Shown here: positions 1 through 11,226 of the stretch, piece after piece
Layout: every line of letters starts with the position of its first letter
Numbering within the stretch: the stretch's first letter is position 1
Source: Plasmopara viticola
Lineage: Eukaryota; Oomycota; Peronosporomycetes; Peronosporales; Peronosporaceae
Assembly: GCA_001695595.3 (NCBI GenBank)
Contig: MBPM02000009.1
Coordinates: forward strand, 1,178,001-1,242,000
DNA: 64,000 bases
Direction of reading: 5' to 3'
Notes under the pieces: generated by a model
Told to the model about the DNA's origin: nothing
Seen by the model: the letters and a program-made list of their open reading frames with translations, nothing else
The model's database searches: none
Program-made: the position numbers and the translations under genes

Positions 1-729
1 TTTGCGTCCCACCAGGGTTATTGCTGCTAATTAATTAGTCACAAGCGTTCAACCGAGGAATGGACATGAAGAGTGTAATGTGAGCAGTCAGAGCAATGCC
101 CACTCGCTAGTATGCAAGTGTGTGCGAGGCTCAGGTGAACGCTGAGTGCGCAGCGTCTTTTTAAATTCTTAAAATCGATACAATAAGTCGCAGGCTCAAG
201 ATCTGGGCTCGGACTGTGTCATGGGGTTAATCACCTTCTGAACCCTTTGAAACCGACGTTGGCAATTTGCAACGTTTAAAATTTGTCTATTGTGAGCGAA
301 GAGTGCCTGATATGTGAGACGTGAGTTTGCTCTACGAGTGACCGAATCGATTTTCGACGGCATAGTGTGCTTACGCCAGGATACCGCATGGTTCTTGGAC
401 TCTGAGCTTGGCTCGTCTCGAGAACGCTGTTCCACCCGATAATGTATGTGCGAACGATAAAGAAATCGATGTGACTTTCATCGAATTTGTGGTTTTGCTT
501 TTAGATAGTAGTACAAATCACAACGGTAAAGTCTGATGGACAGAAAGGCTAAAGAAGCTTTGACTCATTTGAAGTCAAGGTCTACATGGGGAAGTGTGGA
601 ACGGTGTTACACGTACCCACACTAACTGATTGTACTATCACATTATGCGATCCAAGTCACGTGTGCTTCGAGCTTTTATAAGAGATCATTAATCAGTACA
701 GAAAAGGCAACAGAGAAGGAGCACATGGT
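1..729. other. Left-edge intergenic sequence, no supported gene
   Basis: No reading frame here has a recognisable domain. The longest minus-strand frame (196-435) opens with GTG rather than ATG and has no features I recognise. The stretch ends at the 8-bp target duplication of the hAT element at 730. Confidence 0.5.
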
Positions 730-737
730 GTTTTGGC

Positions 738-752
738 TAGGGATGGGGACGT
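738..752 (+). repeat. hAT left terminal inverted repeat
   Basis: These 15 bases are the exact reverse complement of 3367-3381. The 8 bases before them (730-737) are the left target-site duplicate. Confidence 0.9.
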
Positions 753-888
753 CAGTTCAACGTTAAGCACGTTAAACCGGTATCCGTTGACGTATTGCAA
801 ACGTTTTGAGACGTCCCGGCGATAGTAATGTATAGAACACCACACGAGCACAGGATAGAAGAAAGAGCTTACAACGCATCGTTCCCGG

Positions 889-3098
889 ATGAAGCCTCCA
901 CCATCAAATGATCCTGCGCCGCCGGACGATAACTGGTCGTTCATCCGACTTGTAGCTCCAAACGCACAGCTACCACTGGGAAAGAAGGCGTGGGAATCGT
1001 CTGATACAAACTTGGCTTATTGTCTAAAGTGCAAAAGCTCTTTCAGCTTTATATCAGGAAGTAGCGCCAGCATTTGAAAGCACATGAATCAAAAACATCC
1101 ACAAGATCTCAGCAGAGCTGGGCATGAACAAGCATCCAAGCGAGTGGCAATCGCACTTTGTGCAACGCGAAAATCTGATGCAATGATGTTTTCTCCGACA
1201 AAGAGAACAAGAAAGATCGATCCAGCTGACGAAAAGATGGCCACAAGAGCTTTCATTGATTGGATTGCCAAACGACTGCGCCCACTAAGTGTTGCCGACG
1301 ACTAGGTGCTTTGTTTTCTTTTGACGTTGATTTAGACGATGAGAGGTCTGTACGAGCTACCCTCTCGCCGCACTATTACTGAAAAAATGCAAAATCACTG
1401 TCAGTTCAAGCGATCGCTGGTTAAGACGTAGATTGCTGAAGATGCAGACTTCTATATTCTCACATCTGACATGTGGACATCTCGAGCAACAGATAGCTAT
1501 ATTTCGCTTACTATTCATTTTGTGAATATCAATTTTGAGATGATGGCGTACACTTTAGAAGTTATGAGTTTTGTGGGAAGCACACTGGCATCAGAATTGA
1601 ATGCAAACTGGGCGTGCTCATGCGCAAGTGGGGACGCTACATTTGATTGTATTAGGAGCCCTCTCGAAAACAAGTGTCGAAGTGACAAATGTGGAAGAGG
1701 ATAATGACGGGAACGAGGAAGTTAGAGAGGAGGTTGAAAATATTGCTGACAGTGAAGATGATTTAGGAGCAGTGGATTGAGAACCTTGCAATTGAAGTGG
1801 AAGCTATTGCGTTCTTGAAGCAAGAAATGGTAGATATCGAATCCCAAACGATTGCAAGTTCTATAGACAGCGTTTCGCATGAATCTGAGCTACTGGACGT
1901 TAATGCTGATGACACGCTGGATGGAGGTCTTCTTGATGGTTGTCTTAGTGTGCGGACAACAACTTCAATTCTAAACGCTATGAACTAAGCCATGAGTGAA
2001 ACAAGAATGCATGTTTCTAGCTTTCGCAAATTTGTTCACTACTTCAACAAAAGTTTTAAAGGAAAAGACAAGTTGAAGTTGCTACAAAATGTGGCCGTAC
2101 CTCTTACCGTTATTTCAAATGTAGCCACCCGCTGGAATAGCACGCATCACATGATTCAACGCCTTCTGTATTTTCGTCCTAGTATCCAATCATTCACGGA
2201 GTTTATATTGACAGCGAAAGGCAAAGAGTTCAGCGACGCAAGTATTGTGAGGCCCACTGGAGAAATTTGTTTTTGCATCCAATGCCTCGACAAGCTTCTC
2301 GTGGTTTTGGAGCTGGTAACTAAGACACTATCAGGTGGAACATACCCCACTGCTACATTGATTTATCCATGTATACGCCTTCTTGAAAAGCGGCTATTAA
2401 ATCAGAGGATTTTTGCCAAAATATCGCCTGCTCATGCTGGAGAATATTACTATAGCTCGGTGCTGAAACGCATGCATCTCGTCCGTTGGTTTTTCTTGTT
2501 TTTGCTCCGAAAATGATTCAAGCAATTACCTTTGGATGTGAAATATTGCTGCTTGCTTGATCCTCAATTCGTGCATGGTAAGTCACTGAACGCAACAGAA
2601 AAAATAGAAGGGAGGGAGTTCTTGGTGAGCGAGGCAATGCGCTCTGCTGGTGTTGATATCTACAGCACGAGCTTCGATGAGGATAGCGATGAAGAAGAGA
2701 ACTTCATAAATGATCTCCTTGGACGCAAGCGAAGATCGCCTCATCCTCAAGTGCAAAACGGGTTGTCGCTTCGTGCAAAAGTTGAGGCAGAGGTGAATCG
2801 ATACTATGATAGATCCCATCAAAAAGCACAAGAAAATACGTGCCAAGAGCAGAAGTCCAAAACACAGAAACTTGACGATGGTCTCAAGTGGTGGCGCGAA
2901 AATGGCAGTGATTTTTCGCTCTTAGCTCCTATTGCGAGAAAATATTTTGGCATGGTAGCTACATCAGTACCTTCAGAGCGCTGCTTCTCGTGGGCAGGAA
3001 TCATTATTACAGCACGGCGTAATAGGTTGTCTTGTTCCAACCTAAGAGATCTCATTTTTCTTTACAGCAATACGATTGGCGAGGAACCAGAGGAGTAG
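889..3098 (+). pseudogene. hAT transposase pseudogene (BED finger and hAT C-terminal dimerisation domain)
   Basis: Transposase is readable in pieces. A BED-type zinc finger lies at about 889-1125, with the pair CLKC near 1024 and histidines in KHMNQKHP near 1081-1104. An in-frame TGA (1075-1077) sits where the family normally has Arg or Lys, so a CGA to TGA change is likely. The same frame continues to 1305. A frame change near 1350 then leads to a typical catalytic-core start (LPSRRTITEKM, TSDMWTSRATDSYISLT, about 1355-1510). Further pieces at 1992-2516 contain TRWNSTHHMI, and 2532-3098 carries the C-terminal block with WWRENG, SVPSERCFSWAG and RNRLS, which is diagnostic for hAT dimerisation. 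Several stops and shifts mean no functional protein. The family call is secure; the number of lesions is a minimum. Confidence 0.88.
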
Positions 3099-3366
3099 CT
3101 GAAGACGTACGGTAGAAACGTGCTAAAGAGTTACATGTTGTAAATAGACTTTTTGCACAACTCACATCAGCTTCAATGTGCCAGCAGCCGAATTGTTTTA
3201 CAAATTCTTCTCCCGTCCGTTCTTATGTTTGTGCAGCTTGAACATGGTATGGTTTCAAACCATTGGTTTGTTTGTCTTTCTGAGACGTCAAACAATGTCT
3301 AAAAAACGTGAACGGGAACTCCCGGACGGGAACGGAACCACATTTTTTTTCACGTTAACACCGTTT

Positions 3367-3381
3367 ACGTCCCCATCCCTA
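3367..3381 (-). repeat. hAT right terminal inverted repeat
   Basis: These 15 bases are the exact inverse of 738-752. They are followed by the right copy of the target duplication at 3382-3389, which differs from the left copy only at its first base. Confidence 0.9.
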
Positions 3382-3389
3382 CTTTTGGC

Positions 3390-5329
3390 CACTCCTTTAT
3401 GCATCTGTACCAAATACCAGATTACAAAAGAAAGCTTAATTCGTAGGACCATCAATTATGATTTATTTGTACAATTTCTGGTCATGTATTGAGGTCTGAT
3501 TTTTTGGCCGCCGCTAACCTTCACATGCGTCTTTAATCGCCGCGGCGTCATATAAAATAGAATTAAAGTCGAACTTTTTAGCTAATATTAGGGCCGTGTT
3601 TTTCGGCCAGTGAAAGAGCCTTAAAAATCTAATGTAGCGCTCATGTTTAGACATTATACAGCTCCAAATTCCTATCTATTTAAAAAATTAGCGGCAAAAG
3701 CCAAATTTATAATCTTTATGCTGCGTTTGCATAAACTCGGATCGACCAGATTTCTTTGCAGTCGTAAACGGGTTCACATTTAAGATGAGACATTGTGTTC
3801 ATAAACTTCGCAGCCCGAGTACTTAGACAGGCACTCCAAAAACAAATGGCATAACAAATCTCATGCCTTCGCTAATCACAAAACCGTTTTTAGTACAGAG
3901 CCACATTGTATTTTTTGCTCGCCAATAAGATCTACATTTTTTTGGTTTACACACGAAACATATTACGTCAGTAACTCATACGAAGAGTAAGTGCAAGGCT
4001 ACATGTTCTTATCGTTTTGCTCTTTGGATTTAATGGATTCATGCAGCTGATTTACACCAACGCGCTGACTCTTTTAAATCTTAGAAACATAAGCTTAAAG
4101 CAGTAACTATCAATTGGCCAACCATTAAGCTAATTATTTTTCTAATTATTTTTCTATAAAAAGAATAGCTATTATCCAGCTATTAATTGGAATCCTTGTG
4201 TCTGCAGCATACCATGTCTAAAAATTTTGACGAAGTAATCAATGCTTATTTAGAGCATCATATCGACATATATAGGAATATGGACAATACCTATAGAAAT
4301 AGCACAATCCTTTATTCTAGGGCACATTGTATCCAGCATGTGCTTATGGCGACAAAATGCCATCTTGTAGCGGACGCACTCGGCGTGGCGCCAATACATT
4401 AAGGTCTGACTTATTTAAGAAGTGATACTAACTAAATTTATTGAGGCAGATCGATTAGCGCATCGTGAGAGTGAACTAAGTGAACTTGTAAATATTGTTT
4501 TAGAGAATTTTGCTTTGTTGTGACGATAATGACGAGTCAAGTTTCCTGAGTGACCTCACTGATAATTTGTCGATGGCTCAATCTAACAGGGTCTACTGCT
4601 TATGTAAACAGAAGGCTTATCGAGACATATACTGTAGATATTTTCTCTTTGAAACTTGGCCATTGCAACACTTAAAAGCGATACAACAAGACTTTGTTAA
4701 TCTTTCTAGGTTGTAAATCATAAAGACGAGATCGTGGCATGCAAGGATTGCGATACATTACTTACTCTTATTTCATCAAGCACTTTAATACAGCAGCAAC
4801 TTGTACGAGAAGTCTACTCTTTCCGTAAACACTTCAAGTAGCGAGTTAAGAGGTTCCTCGAGTATACATATATTGCGATATAAATAGTGTATCAAAAGGA
4901 GATATTCGGTGCACGCTACCACAAGTCGATGCCTTCGCACCCTTACATCCTAACCAGTTAGCCTAAAAAAGGTATGTGCGTGTGACATATGTAAGATGGT
5001 CAAGCTGCACATTAAATCCGCTGCCGATAATCCTTCAATCTTCATGTCCTGTAGCATCTGTCACCAATGGCCTATCTCACCTCAAGTTTTTCTTAAACCA
5101 GTACCTCATGTGATGCCACGATAGTAATTTCGCCATATGCCGAGCTGGCTCCCTTCCTCTTTTCCACAATGTTTCGGGAATGTACCCTTGAGTGAAAGTA
5201 GAAATGAGGCGTAATCGAGAAATCCAGTGCGACTTTCCACTCGTGTACTGATGGAGTGGACGGTTACGCTGGCTTCAGTGTAGATTCCACTGCGCGTCGT
5301 CGAACCTACTTGGGTTTTCATCGAGACAA
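3390..5329. other. AT-rich intergenic region with unassigned coding-like scraps
   Basis: No complete gene was found. Two short plus-strand frames (4187-4402, 4510-4716, with an open continuation to about 4840) read like eroded protein but match nothing I know. An open frame at 4954-5124 contains a C-C-C plus C-C cysteine pattern. The right end must hold the promoter of the HECT ligase starting at 5330. Confidence 0.45.
4130..4153. repeat. 12-bp tandem duplication, AT-rich
   Basis: The 12-base unit CTAATTATTTTT occurs twice in direct succession. It is short and of no evident function. Confidence 0.7.
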
Positions 5330-7378
5330 ATGGACAATAACCCCTCGTCCCAGGCATCGATGATGTACCAGGGCATGGGCATGATGCTCTTGTGCATCAT
5401 CTTTTTCATCGTGTGGCTCATGGCATGTCGGCGCAATCGCCACTTACTGGACATGGAGATCCCGCTCCTCTCGGGCGAGAGTGTCGACCACCGTATCGAT
5501 GCCGCGACACGAGAAGCCGAGGCTGGGTATCGACTCTGTGCGAGCTGTGGATTTGAAAACTTTAAACGCTTTGAACACTGTGTGCTCTGTGGTGACAAGC
5601 TGTTGTCGCTCTCGACCGTCACGGCGACTGATGAGAGTGAGGAGGAAGACGAGCCGCACCAGCGACAGAACCAATCTCAGCTCGGCGATTCGAGTTCGTT
5701 TCGAGAACGCTCCAACTACATGGTGAAGGCACCTCAACCTGCGCACCTCTCATCTCCACGACCACGGAAAATGTCGTCTTTGAGTCGACAGCAACGACGG
5801 GCGAGGAACCGTCGTGAGTGGAGTAGAAAGCTGGACGTGGAAGGCAACTTTTTCTGGTATCGGAGCGGGAAGGGAAATGTGCCAGTGAGCAGTGAAGTGG
5901 ACGCTCTCATGCCTGGGTACACGGTGCGGTTTAAAATTGCAGCGGAGATGGAGCCAGAGGATGAGACTGAACCGAATGAGGAGCAAGAGCAGAGCGGGGT
6001 CCAAGAGAAGACGACGATAGAGACGAAGCCAGTACGTGCTGTAGAGCAGCCAGTAGAGATTAAAGAAGACGTGACGTATTCGCCAGTTTTACCGACGGAC
6101 GTCAAGGTCGAGTTGGTGGAGACTGCGGCTTCGGATCCAGCAGAATTCCCGACAGGCAAGTCGACGCTTGCTGATGCAAGTCCAGAGCGACGGAAAGAGG
6201 CAGTGGCCTTAGCTACTAGCGACTTTCCTACGAAATACGCCCACTTTGTTGTGACCACAGCGTCGCTTATTGTACCAGCAGAAGTAGAGTTTCTCAAGTT
6301 GTCGGTGCACCGCGATTACATGCTGGAAGAGTCGATGGACCACATGCATTGTATCCAACCAAAGAATCTACGTTCGTTCATGCGAATTAATTTTCTCGAT
6401 GAAAGCGGCGTAGATGCTGGCGGTGTACACCGGGAATGGTTCATGCTAGTAAACGAACTCCTGACGTCCCCAACGTTGCGACTCTTTACGTGCGCAAACA
6501 AAGCGGATCAGAGCTATTTTCTCAATCCACAGTCTCGTGCAGAGGTGGGGGACGACCATCTTACCTACTACTTTGCCACGGGACGTTTGATTGGTCGTGC
6601 ACTACTCGAAGGCGGGATCTGGGGCTTTCATCTTGCTCTGCCATTGCTAAAAATGATCTTGGGTATGCCAGTGACGTTTGCCGATATGGAGTATCTGGAC
6701 CCAGAAACGTATCGGAGTTTGTGCTGGCTAATGGAGAACGATGAGGTGGACGATCTTGAACTTGATTTTAGTCTTACTGAGCAGGTCAACGACTTTGAAA
6801 AGGTTGTGGTGGACCTGATTCCGAATGGAAGGAATATTGCCGTCACTGATGCCAATAAACACGAGTATCTGAATCGTCGTTTTCGATACGTGCTTTTTGA
6901 GAGTGTCGCCGATCAATTGTACGCATTCTTAAAAGGATTGTACGAGGTCATTCCTCGCGAGATGCTCATGACTTTTGACCCTGAAGAGTTTGACTATTTG
7001 CTCTGTGGATCTCCTGAAGTTGATGTCGAGGATTGGAAGGCACACACTGTCATGTCTCCGAATTTGGAAGGTGCTAACGTCACTAAATGGTTATGGGAGA
7101 TTGTCCATCAAATGCCAAACGAATATCGTCGTCGTCTTTTGCTCTTTGCGACGGGCTCTTCTTGCGTTCCATTGTCGGGCTTTCGTGGTCTAACCAGTTA
7201 TGATGGTCGTCTCTGTCCATTTAATCTTAAGGGGGTTCCGTACAAATTGACGCAGTATATTTCAAGCCACGCGTGTTTTAACCGTCTGGATTTGCCCCTG
7301 TACAACAGCAAGAAGGAGTTGAAAAATATGCTGTACGCCACGTTGAACACTGATCTCACAGGATTTACGACGGCATAA
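5330..7378 (+). CDS. Membrane-anchored HECT-type E3 ubiquitin ligase with RanBP2-like zinc finger
   Basis: This single-exon gene encodes 682 residues. A hydrophobic segment (about 15-33) before an Arg-rich MACRRNR stretch looks like an N-terminal membrane anchor. A zinc finger with C70-x2-C73-x10-C84-x2-C87 fits the RanBP2/NZF class, which often binds ubiquitin. An acidic low-complexity linker (about 105-300) follows. The C-terminal 350 residues form a HECT domain with the typical VDAGGVHREWF block and the catalytic cysteine at 649 in SSHACFNRLDLP, which accepts ubiquitin as a thioester. The C-terminal tail after the cysteine has the usual length and ends near the expected acidic/aromatic motif. 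It is shorter than most HECT ligases and lacks C2, WW or RLD domains, so the substrate is unknown. The start is the first ATG of the frame. The gene converges with the FANCF-like gene 3' to it. Confidence 0.9.
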   Translation: MDNNPSSQASMMYQGMGMMLLCIIFFIVWLMACRRNRHLLDMEIPLLSGESVDHRIDAATREAEAGYRLCASCGFENFKRFEHCVLCGDKLLSLSTVTATDESEEEDEPHQRQNQSQLGDSSSFRERSNYMVKAPQPAHLSSPRPRKMSSLSRQQRRARNRREWSRKLDVEGNFFWYRSGKGNVPVSSEVDALMPGYTVRFKIAAEMEPEDETEPNEEQEQSGVQEKTTIETKPVRAVEQPVEIKEDVTYSPVLPTDVKVELVETAASDPAEFPTGKSTLADASPERRKEAVALATSDFPTKYAHFVVTTASLIVPAEVEFLKLSVHRDYMLEESMDHMHCIQPKNLRSFMRINFLDESGVDAGGVHREWFMLVNELLTSPTLRLFTCANKADQSYFLNPQSRAEVGDDHLTYYFATGRLIGRALLEGGIWGFHLALPLLKMILGMPVTFADMEYLDPETYRSLCWLMENDEVDDLELDFSLTEQVNDFEKVVVDLIPNGRNIAVTDANKHEYLNRRFRYVLFESVADQLYAFLKGLYEVIPREMLMTFDPEEFDYLLCGSPEVDVEDWKAHTVMSPNLEGANVTKWLWEIVHQMPNEYRRRLLLFATGSSCVPLSGFRGLTSYDGRLCPFNLKGVPYKLTQYISSHACFNRLDLPLYNSKKELKNMLYATLNTDLTGFTTA

Positions 7379-7692
7379 TCTTTCATCGTGAGCACATTAT
7401 CTAGAGATGCATGTGCCGTACCGGTTGCAAGCAGCTTTGGTTGCTGCGATGTTAGTTTGCTCTCTGTGTCCTTTCGGAGTATGAGTGGCACAAATGGCGG
7501 TCAATGCGCTTACTTCGTAGTATCGGATATCGTGGCTCTTTCGTTCTCCACATTCAGAGACCGCTCTACTAGGAACTGGGAGAAGTTGGTGATGCATTGC
7601 AATGGTCGAGGATGGCGGCCTTCTGGATTAAGTCTCCCACCTCTTGTTCAATGTCGGCATGAACTTGCGATAATAATGATAGATAAATGGGT

Positions 7693-9023
7693 TTATAATG
7701 GGACATTAAAGTAAACTTGCTGCAAGTGGGGATCTAGCTTTAATAATGCTGGCTTCAAAGTAGCTTCCACACCTTCTGATTGCAAGATAAGAGTCGCAAT
7801 ACGCTCTGCAAAGTCTTGTTCCCCTGAAAAAACCAAAAAAGGGTAAAATCTACACACTTAGCACTCACAGCTACGTAGGGATGGTCGTACATGGTTGCTT
7901 TAGTCCCGTCGTGAACAATTCGGAGATGTAAACCTCTGCAAGATCTTGCACTTTACTCACCAACAGGGCAGCCAAGTAAGGGTGAAATGTCCAGAAACGC
8001 GTGGGTTCTTCCGTGACCCACTGGCTTACAATGTTCACGAGGTCCTTCATCATTCCTTGAAGTGGCAATGGCTCCTCCTTTGGCCAATCGCACATTACCA
8101 TCATCAGCACTACAACTTCCTACAGTTCAAAACGGCCAATGAGTAGACTGTGTCTCACTGTTTACAAGTCTGTAAGCTTACCTGGACATCTTTACTATGA
8201 GATGCTATAAAGCAGGCTTGCAGGTCTCTTAAAAAACAGCGGTATGTTTCTGGATTAATTGCAGCACGAGCATCCACAGCATTTCGCTGCAAGGTCTTTG
8301 CCATGGCCTTTAACTGTAGCGTGCGTGGCAACAGCGCATAGCTCTTGAGTGGAAGTACGTCGACCCACCCTGAAAGCACTAGACATTAAAAACTTCTCAG
8401 CCTTTAATAACATGTTTACGAGCAAGAGAATGCACCTTGCACACGAACGCGCTGCTGATTCTCGCTTACTTTCTGTGCTATTGCCAACATGGCATTTGTC
8501 CGTGGAATCCCGACAATCGCATCAGAAAGCAACGCACTATCAGATCACACACGGCTTAACACGTTTACATACAGTCACCATTACGATTGTGCTACCTGTT
8601 GGGTCGGTTTGCTTCACCGTCATCAATTAAAGCGTACGAAGAGTCTTTCGATCTACTTTGGAGCTCTTGGAGTACCGCTACCAGCAGTTCTGACCGTGTC
8701 GGATGCGTTGCCATATAGGGACTTTGCAAAATCGATCGCAGTAAATGAAATCGTGCGAGTTGCAAGGACTTTACCGTCAAAACACCATCGAGAGGCAGCG
8801 TGGGCAACGTGGCAACTGGGAACCATTGACGGACGCGTTTCTCGACGTCTTGCTGCGAGTCGCTACTATTCGCTACATCTTCCGCTGCGCAAGCCCAATC
8901 TAAAGCTCTTTCAAGGGATTCAAGATTCCATTCATGGAACTGTGCTGTGTGTGTGAGGTTCGTGAGCTTTACGAACGTGCGCACGTGCTGCTCTTGCTCC
9001 AATTCCTTTGCGTCGTCGTTCAT
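7693..9023 (-). CDS. FANCF-like protein (putative Fanconi anaemia core complex subunit), five exons, one frame break
   Basis: Exons by splice consensus and phase: 9023-8596, 8536-8436, 8369-8182, 8119-7869 and 7823-7693. Introns are 59, 66, 62 and 45 nt. The product is about 365 residues, close to vertebrate FANCF (about 374). The N-terminus has the spacing F-x2-L, later W, then ERALDWA and a charged helix ending RQWF. This resembles the FANCF N-terminal pattern as I remember it, and a later FHPYLAALL segment resembles the FANCF HP..LL helix. FANCF is an adaptor in the interstrand-crosslink repair ligase complex. The match is by pattern only and no catalytic residue exists to confirm it. In exon 4 the frame must change near 7905-7930: LAEVYISEL reads in one frame and IVHDGTKATMYDHPYVA in another. 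I could not resolve this with a credible intron. The 3' end of NDOR1 lies only 65 bp upstream. Confidence 0.55.
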
Positions 9024-9088
9024 TAAAGTCTACGAAACTCAAAAATTTCAAATAGCTCAACATGCTCTACTGTAATATTGCAATATTT

Positions 9089-11226
9089 TTACGACCACGA
9101 CTCTACAACGTAGCGCTTCTTGCGAACTAGCGTCTTGATCACCTTGTCGGCGTCATCAAGCGTAAGTTTACCCACAGCACGAAGAATATCACGTAGTACT
9201 TCGTAAACATCCGTGGGCATTCGCTTAGCGGATCCAGCGATGTAAATGCATCCATTGCCAGACATTATAAAGTCAAATATTGTCTCTTTGTTCTCTGCGA
9301 GCCGCGTCTGGACGTAAATTTTATAATCCTACCGATACATGTCAAAGTTAATCCAAGCACACAATAACTACAAAGAGAAGCAGCGTACCTGATCGCGTGA
9401 GAACGCCGTGTGCAACTCAGTGAGGTCACCGGACGTCACAAACCCACGGAGTTCATTACCATAGAGAAAATCCTGCAAAGAATTGTTATTGTAAAATATA
9501 AGCAGCACTTGCAACGGCTTCATCTCATAACCTTGTTTTCATGACGACATCCAAAGTAGAGATAGGTGGCTCCGAAACGTTGGCTCTTGGCTTGTTTGCG
9601 TAGAAAATGACGTTCTTGTATCACGGCTCGCATGCTGGCGAGGCCAGTACCCGGACCAATAAGTAGCACATCGTCCTCTATACTAGGCGACGTAAAGAGG
9701 CCCCTTTTGATCCACATTGCAATACATTTTTTCTCTTTGGATGGATCTAACGACTGAAAGAAAGACGAGCAGATACCTTGGCGACGTCGCTTGTATGGTG
9801 TCAAGAAGTCCACAATTGCGACAGTTAAGTGGACCTAAACATACGCAATATACAGCAATACGGAGTTAGAATAGCTGATTCTAGAGAAAAAGCTTTTTAC
9901 TAAGCAACAAGATTACTTACGCGTCCAGGGTGCAGCAGGATCGATGATGAGATAGAGTACGATCGGGGTTGTTGACGGGGAATAAGTTGCAGTAGGATTG
10001 CTAAAGGCACGTTGACGCTTGGAAAATCGATAAGAACCTCTGCGTACGTCTTCTTTTCACGGATACAATAGTCATACAGCAAGTCAACACCCTCGGCGGA
10101 GGCCAATTCCTCGAGCTTTTCTTTCTGCGTAACCAAGATAATACGCATGGATATCGTAAGCGCATAGATTGCAATACATTGGCACAGACATCGTTACCTC
10201 TTCTTCATTCGAAGCGAAAAGCGATAACCTTTCGAAAAAGCTTTGACGTGGTGTTTCTAAAATCGCTAAATATTTTGCAAAGACGTCGCGAACACTAGTC
10301 GGAGATGGAAATTCAAGCTGCTTTGATCCGTCAGCAGCACATATCGATATGGTAGTGCCACCATCCATCTTTACGTATTTAAGCATTTCGTCCACACTGG
10401 CCACGTTTTCAGGGTACACGACTGCAACGTCTCCAGCTCTAAACAAAGGCTCAACTGCATCACCAGCTCTTTGATCATCACATATCTCAAATTCCAAGTG
10501 CCTCACATCTTGAACCCAATCTTCCGCAGTTAGTCGTTTGTTCACTACCACAGGAGCATGGTAAATGCCCCTCTCACGCCCTATTGTCGTGCGTGGGGGC
10601 GCATAAAAGCTTGATTGATCGGTCTTTGGCGTCATAAACATTGCTTCTTGTGCTTCTTTCGTCCCCGCTTCATGCACAACTATGGAATACCAAGGTTCGA
10701 TCGGTTTTGGCGAGTCATCAATAGCCACACTTTCCGACAATGGGTGCAGCTGTAAAATTGCTGTCCAGAGCTTCTCCAGCCACGGATTTAAGCCACCAAA
10801 GTATCCGTACGCATGTTGGTCGTCTCCCAGCCCTCGTTCAATCAGTTCTGTGGCTCCGAGCTGCAGTAATCGCGTCTGTAAACGCCTGGCCACTGCATTG
10901 TACTTGGCGTAACTGGAATCGCCGAGGCCGAAAATAGCGACGCGGACGCCAATAAGCCAATGAGGTCCTAATGCCTTGCGTAATAAACCACGCCAGCTGG
11001 CGCGCATATTTTCAGGAGCTTCACCGTCGCCAGTCGTGGACACGACAAACACGACAGTCGCGCACTGTGGAAGCAATTGCAGTACAGGAAAGTCATCCAT
11101 TGCTGCAATTTGCGTATCCAAGAGTTGACGATTCAGAGCACGCTGGTGCACAAACTCGGCTACATCCTGGGCAGTGCCCGTCTCGCTACCGTAAAGCACG
11201 AGGAGCCGCGGAATCGAAGCTGCCAT
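9089..11226 (-). CDS. NDOR1: NADPH-dependent diflavin oxidoreductase 1 (NDOR1 / Tah18)
   Basis: Five exons in consistent phase 0: 11226-10198, 10124-9921, 9834-9532, 9472-9389 and 9328-9089. They give 619 residues, the usual family length. Order: FMN-binding flavodoxin domain (LYGSETGTAQDVAE near residue 9, STTGDG, FGLGDSSYAKYN), connecting and FAD domain (PRSYSISSS), NADPH-binding part (LIGPGTGLASMRAVIQER, YLYFGCRHENKDF) and the C-terminal tail YVVESWS with the terminal aromatic expected for stacking on FAD. In yeast and human this enzyme passes electrons from NADPH to the Fe-S protein Dre2/CIAPIN1 in cytosolic iron-sulfur assembly. An upstream in-frame ATG exists at 11322, but the flavodoxin strand starts right after the ATG at 11226, which I prefer. 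The gene is divergent from SSADH across a very short gap. Confidence 0.92.

Larger units (their letters stand above)
738..3381 (+). mobile_element. hAT-superfamily DNA transposon, non-autonomous decayed copy
   Basis: The element is 2,644 bp long. It is bounded by perfect 15-bp terminal inverted repeats (738-752 and 3367-3381) starting TAGGGATGGGGACGT. Just outside them lies an 8-bp target duplication matching at 7 of 8 bases (730-737 GTTTTGGC, 3382-3389 CTTTTGGC). An 8-bp duplication is the hAT hallmark. Inside is a plus-strand transposase pseudogene whose BED finger and hAT dimerisation regions are still readable. The intact ends with a broken interior indicate an element that moved in an ancestor and then lost its coding capacity; it could still be mobilised by an active relative. 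Confidence 0.9.

Noticed and set aside
196..435. 79-codon minus-strand frame near the left edge
   Set aside because: It opens with GTG, has no ATG at its start and no domain, and no splice partner was visible within the window.
5734..6297. 187-codon minus-strand frame opposite the HECT gene
   Set aside because: It lies entirely antisense to well-supported HECT coding sequence and has a Ser-rich shadow composition.
7388..7714. 108-codon plus-strand frame after the HECT stop
   Set aside because: It overlaps the last exon of the minus-strand FANCF-like gene, is Cys/Ser-rich without a domain, and fits 3' flanking sequence.
8489..8956. 155-codon plus-strand frame
   Set aside because: It is antisense to exons 1-2 of the FANCF-like gene, whose reading is supported by matching splice phases.
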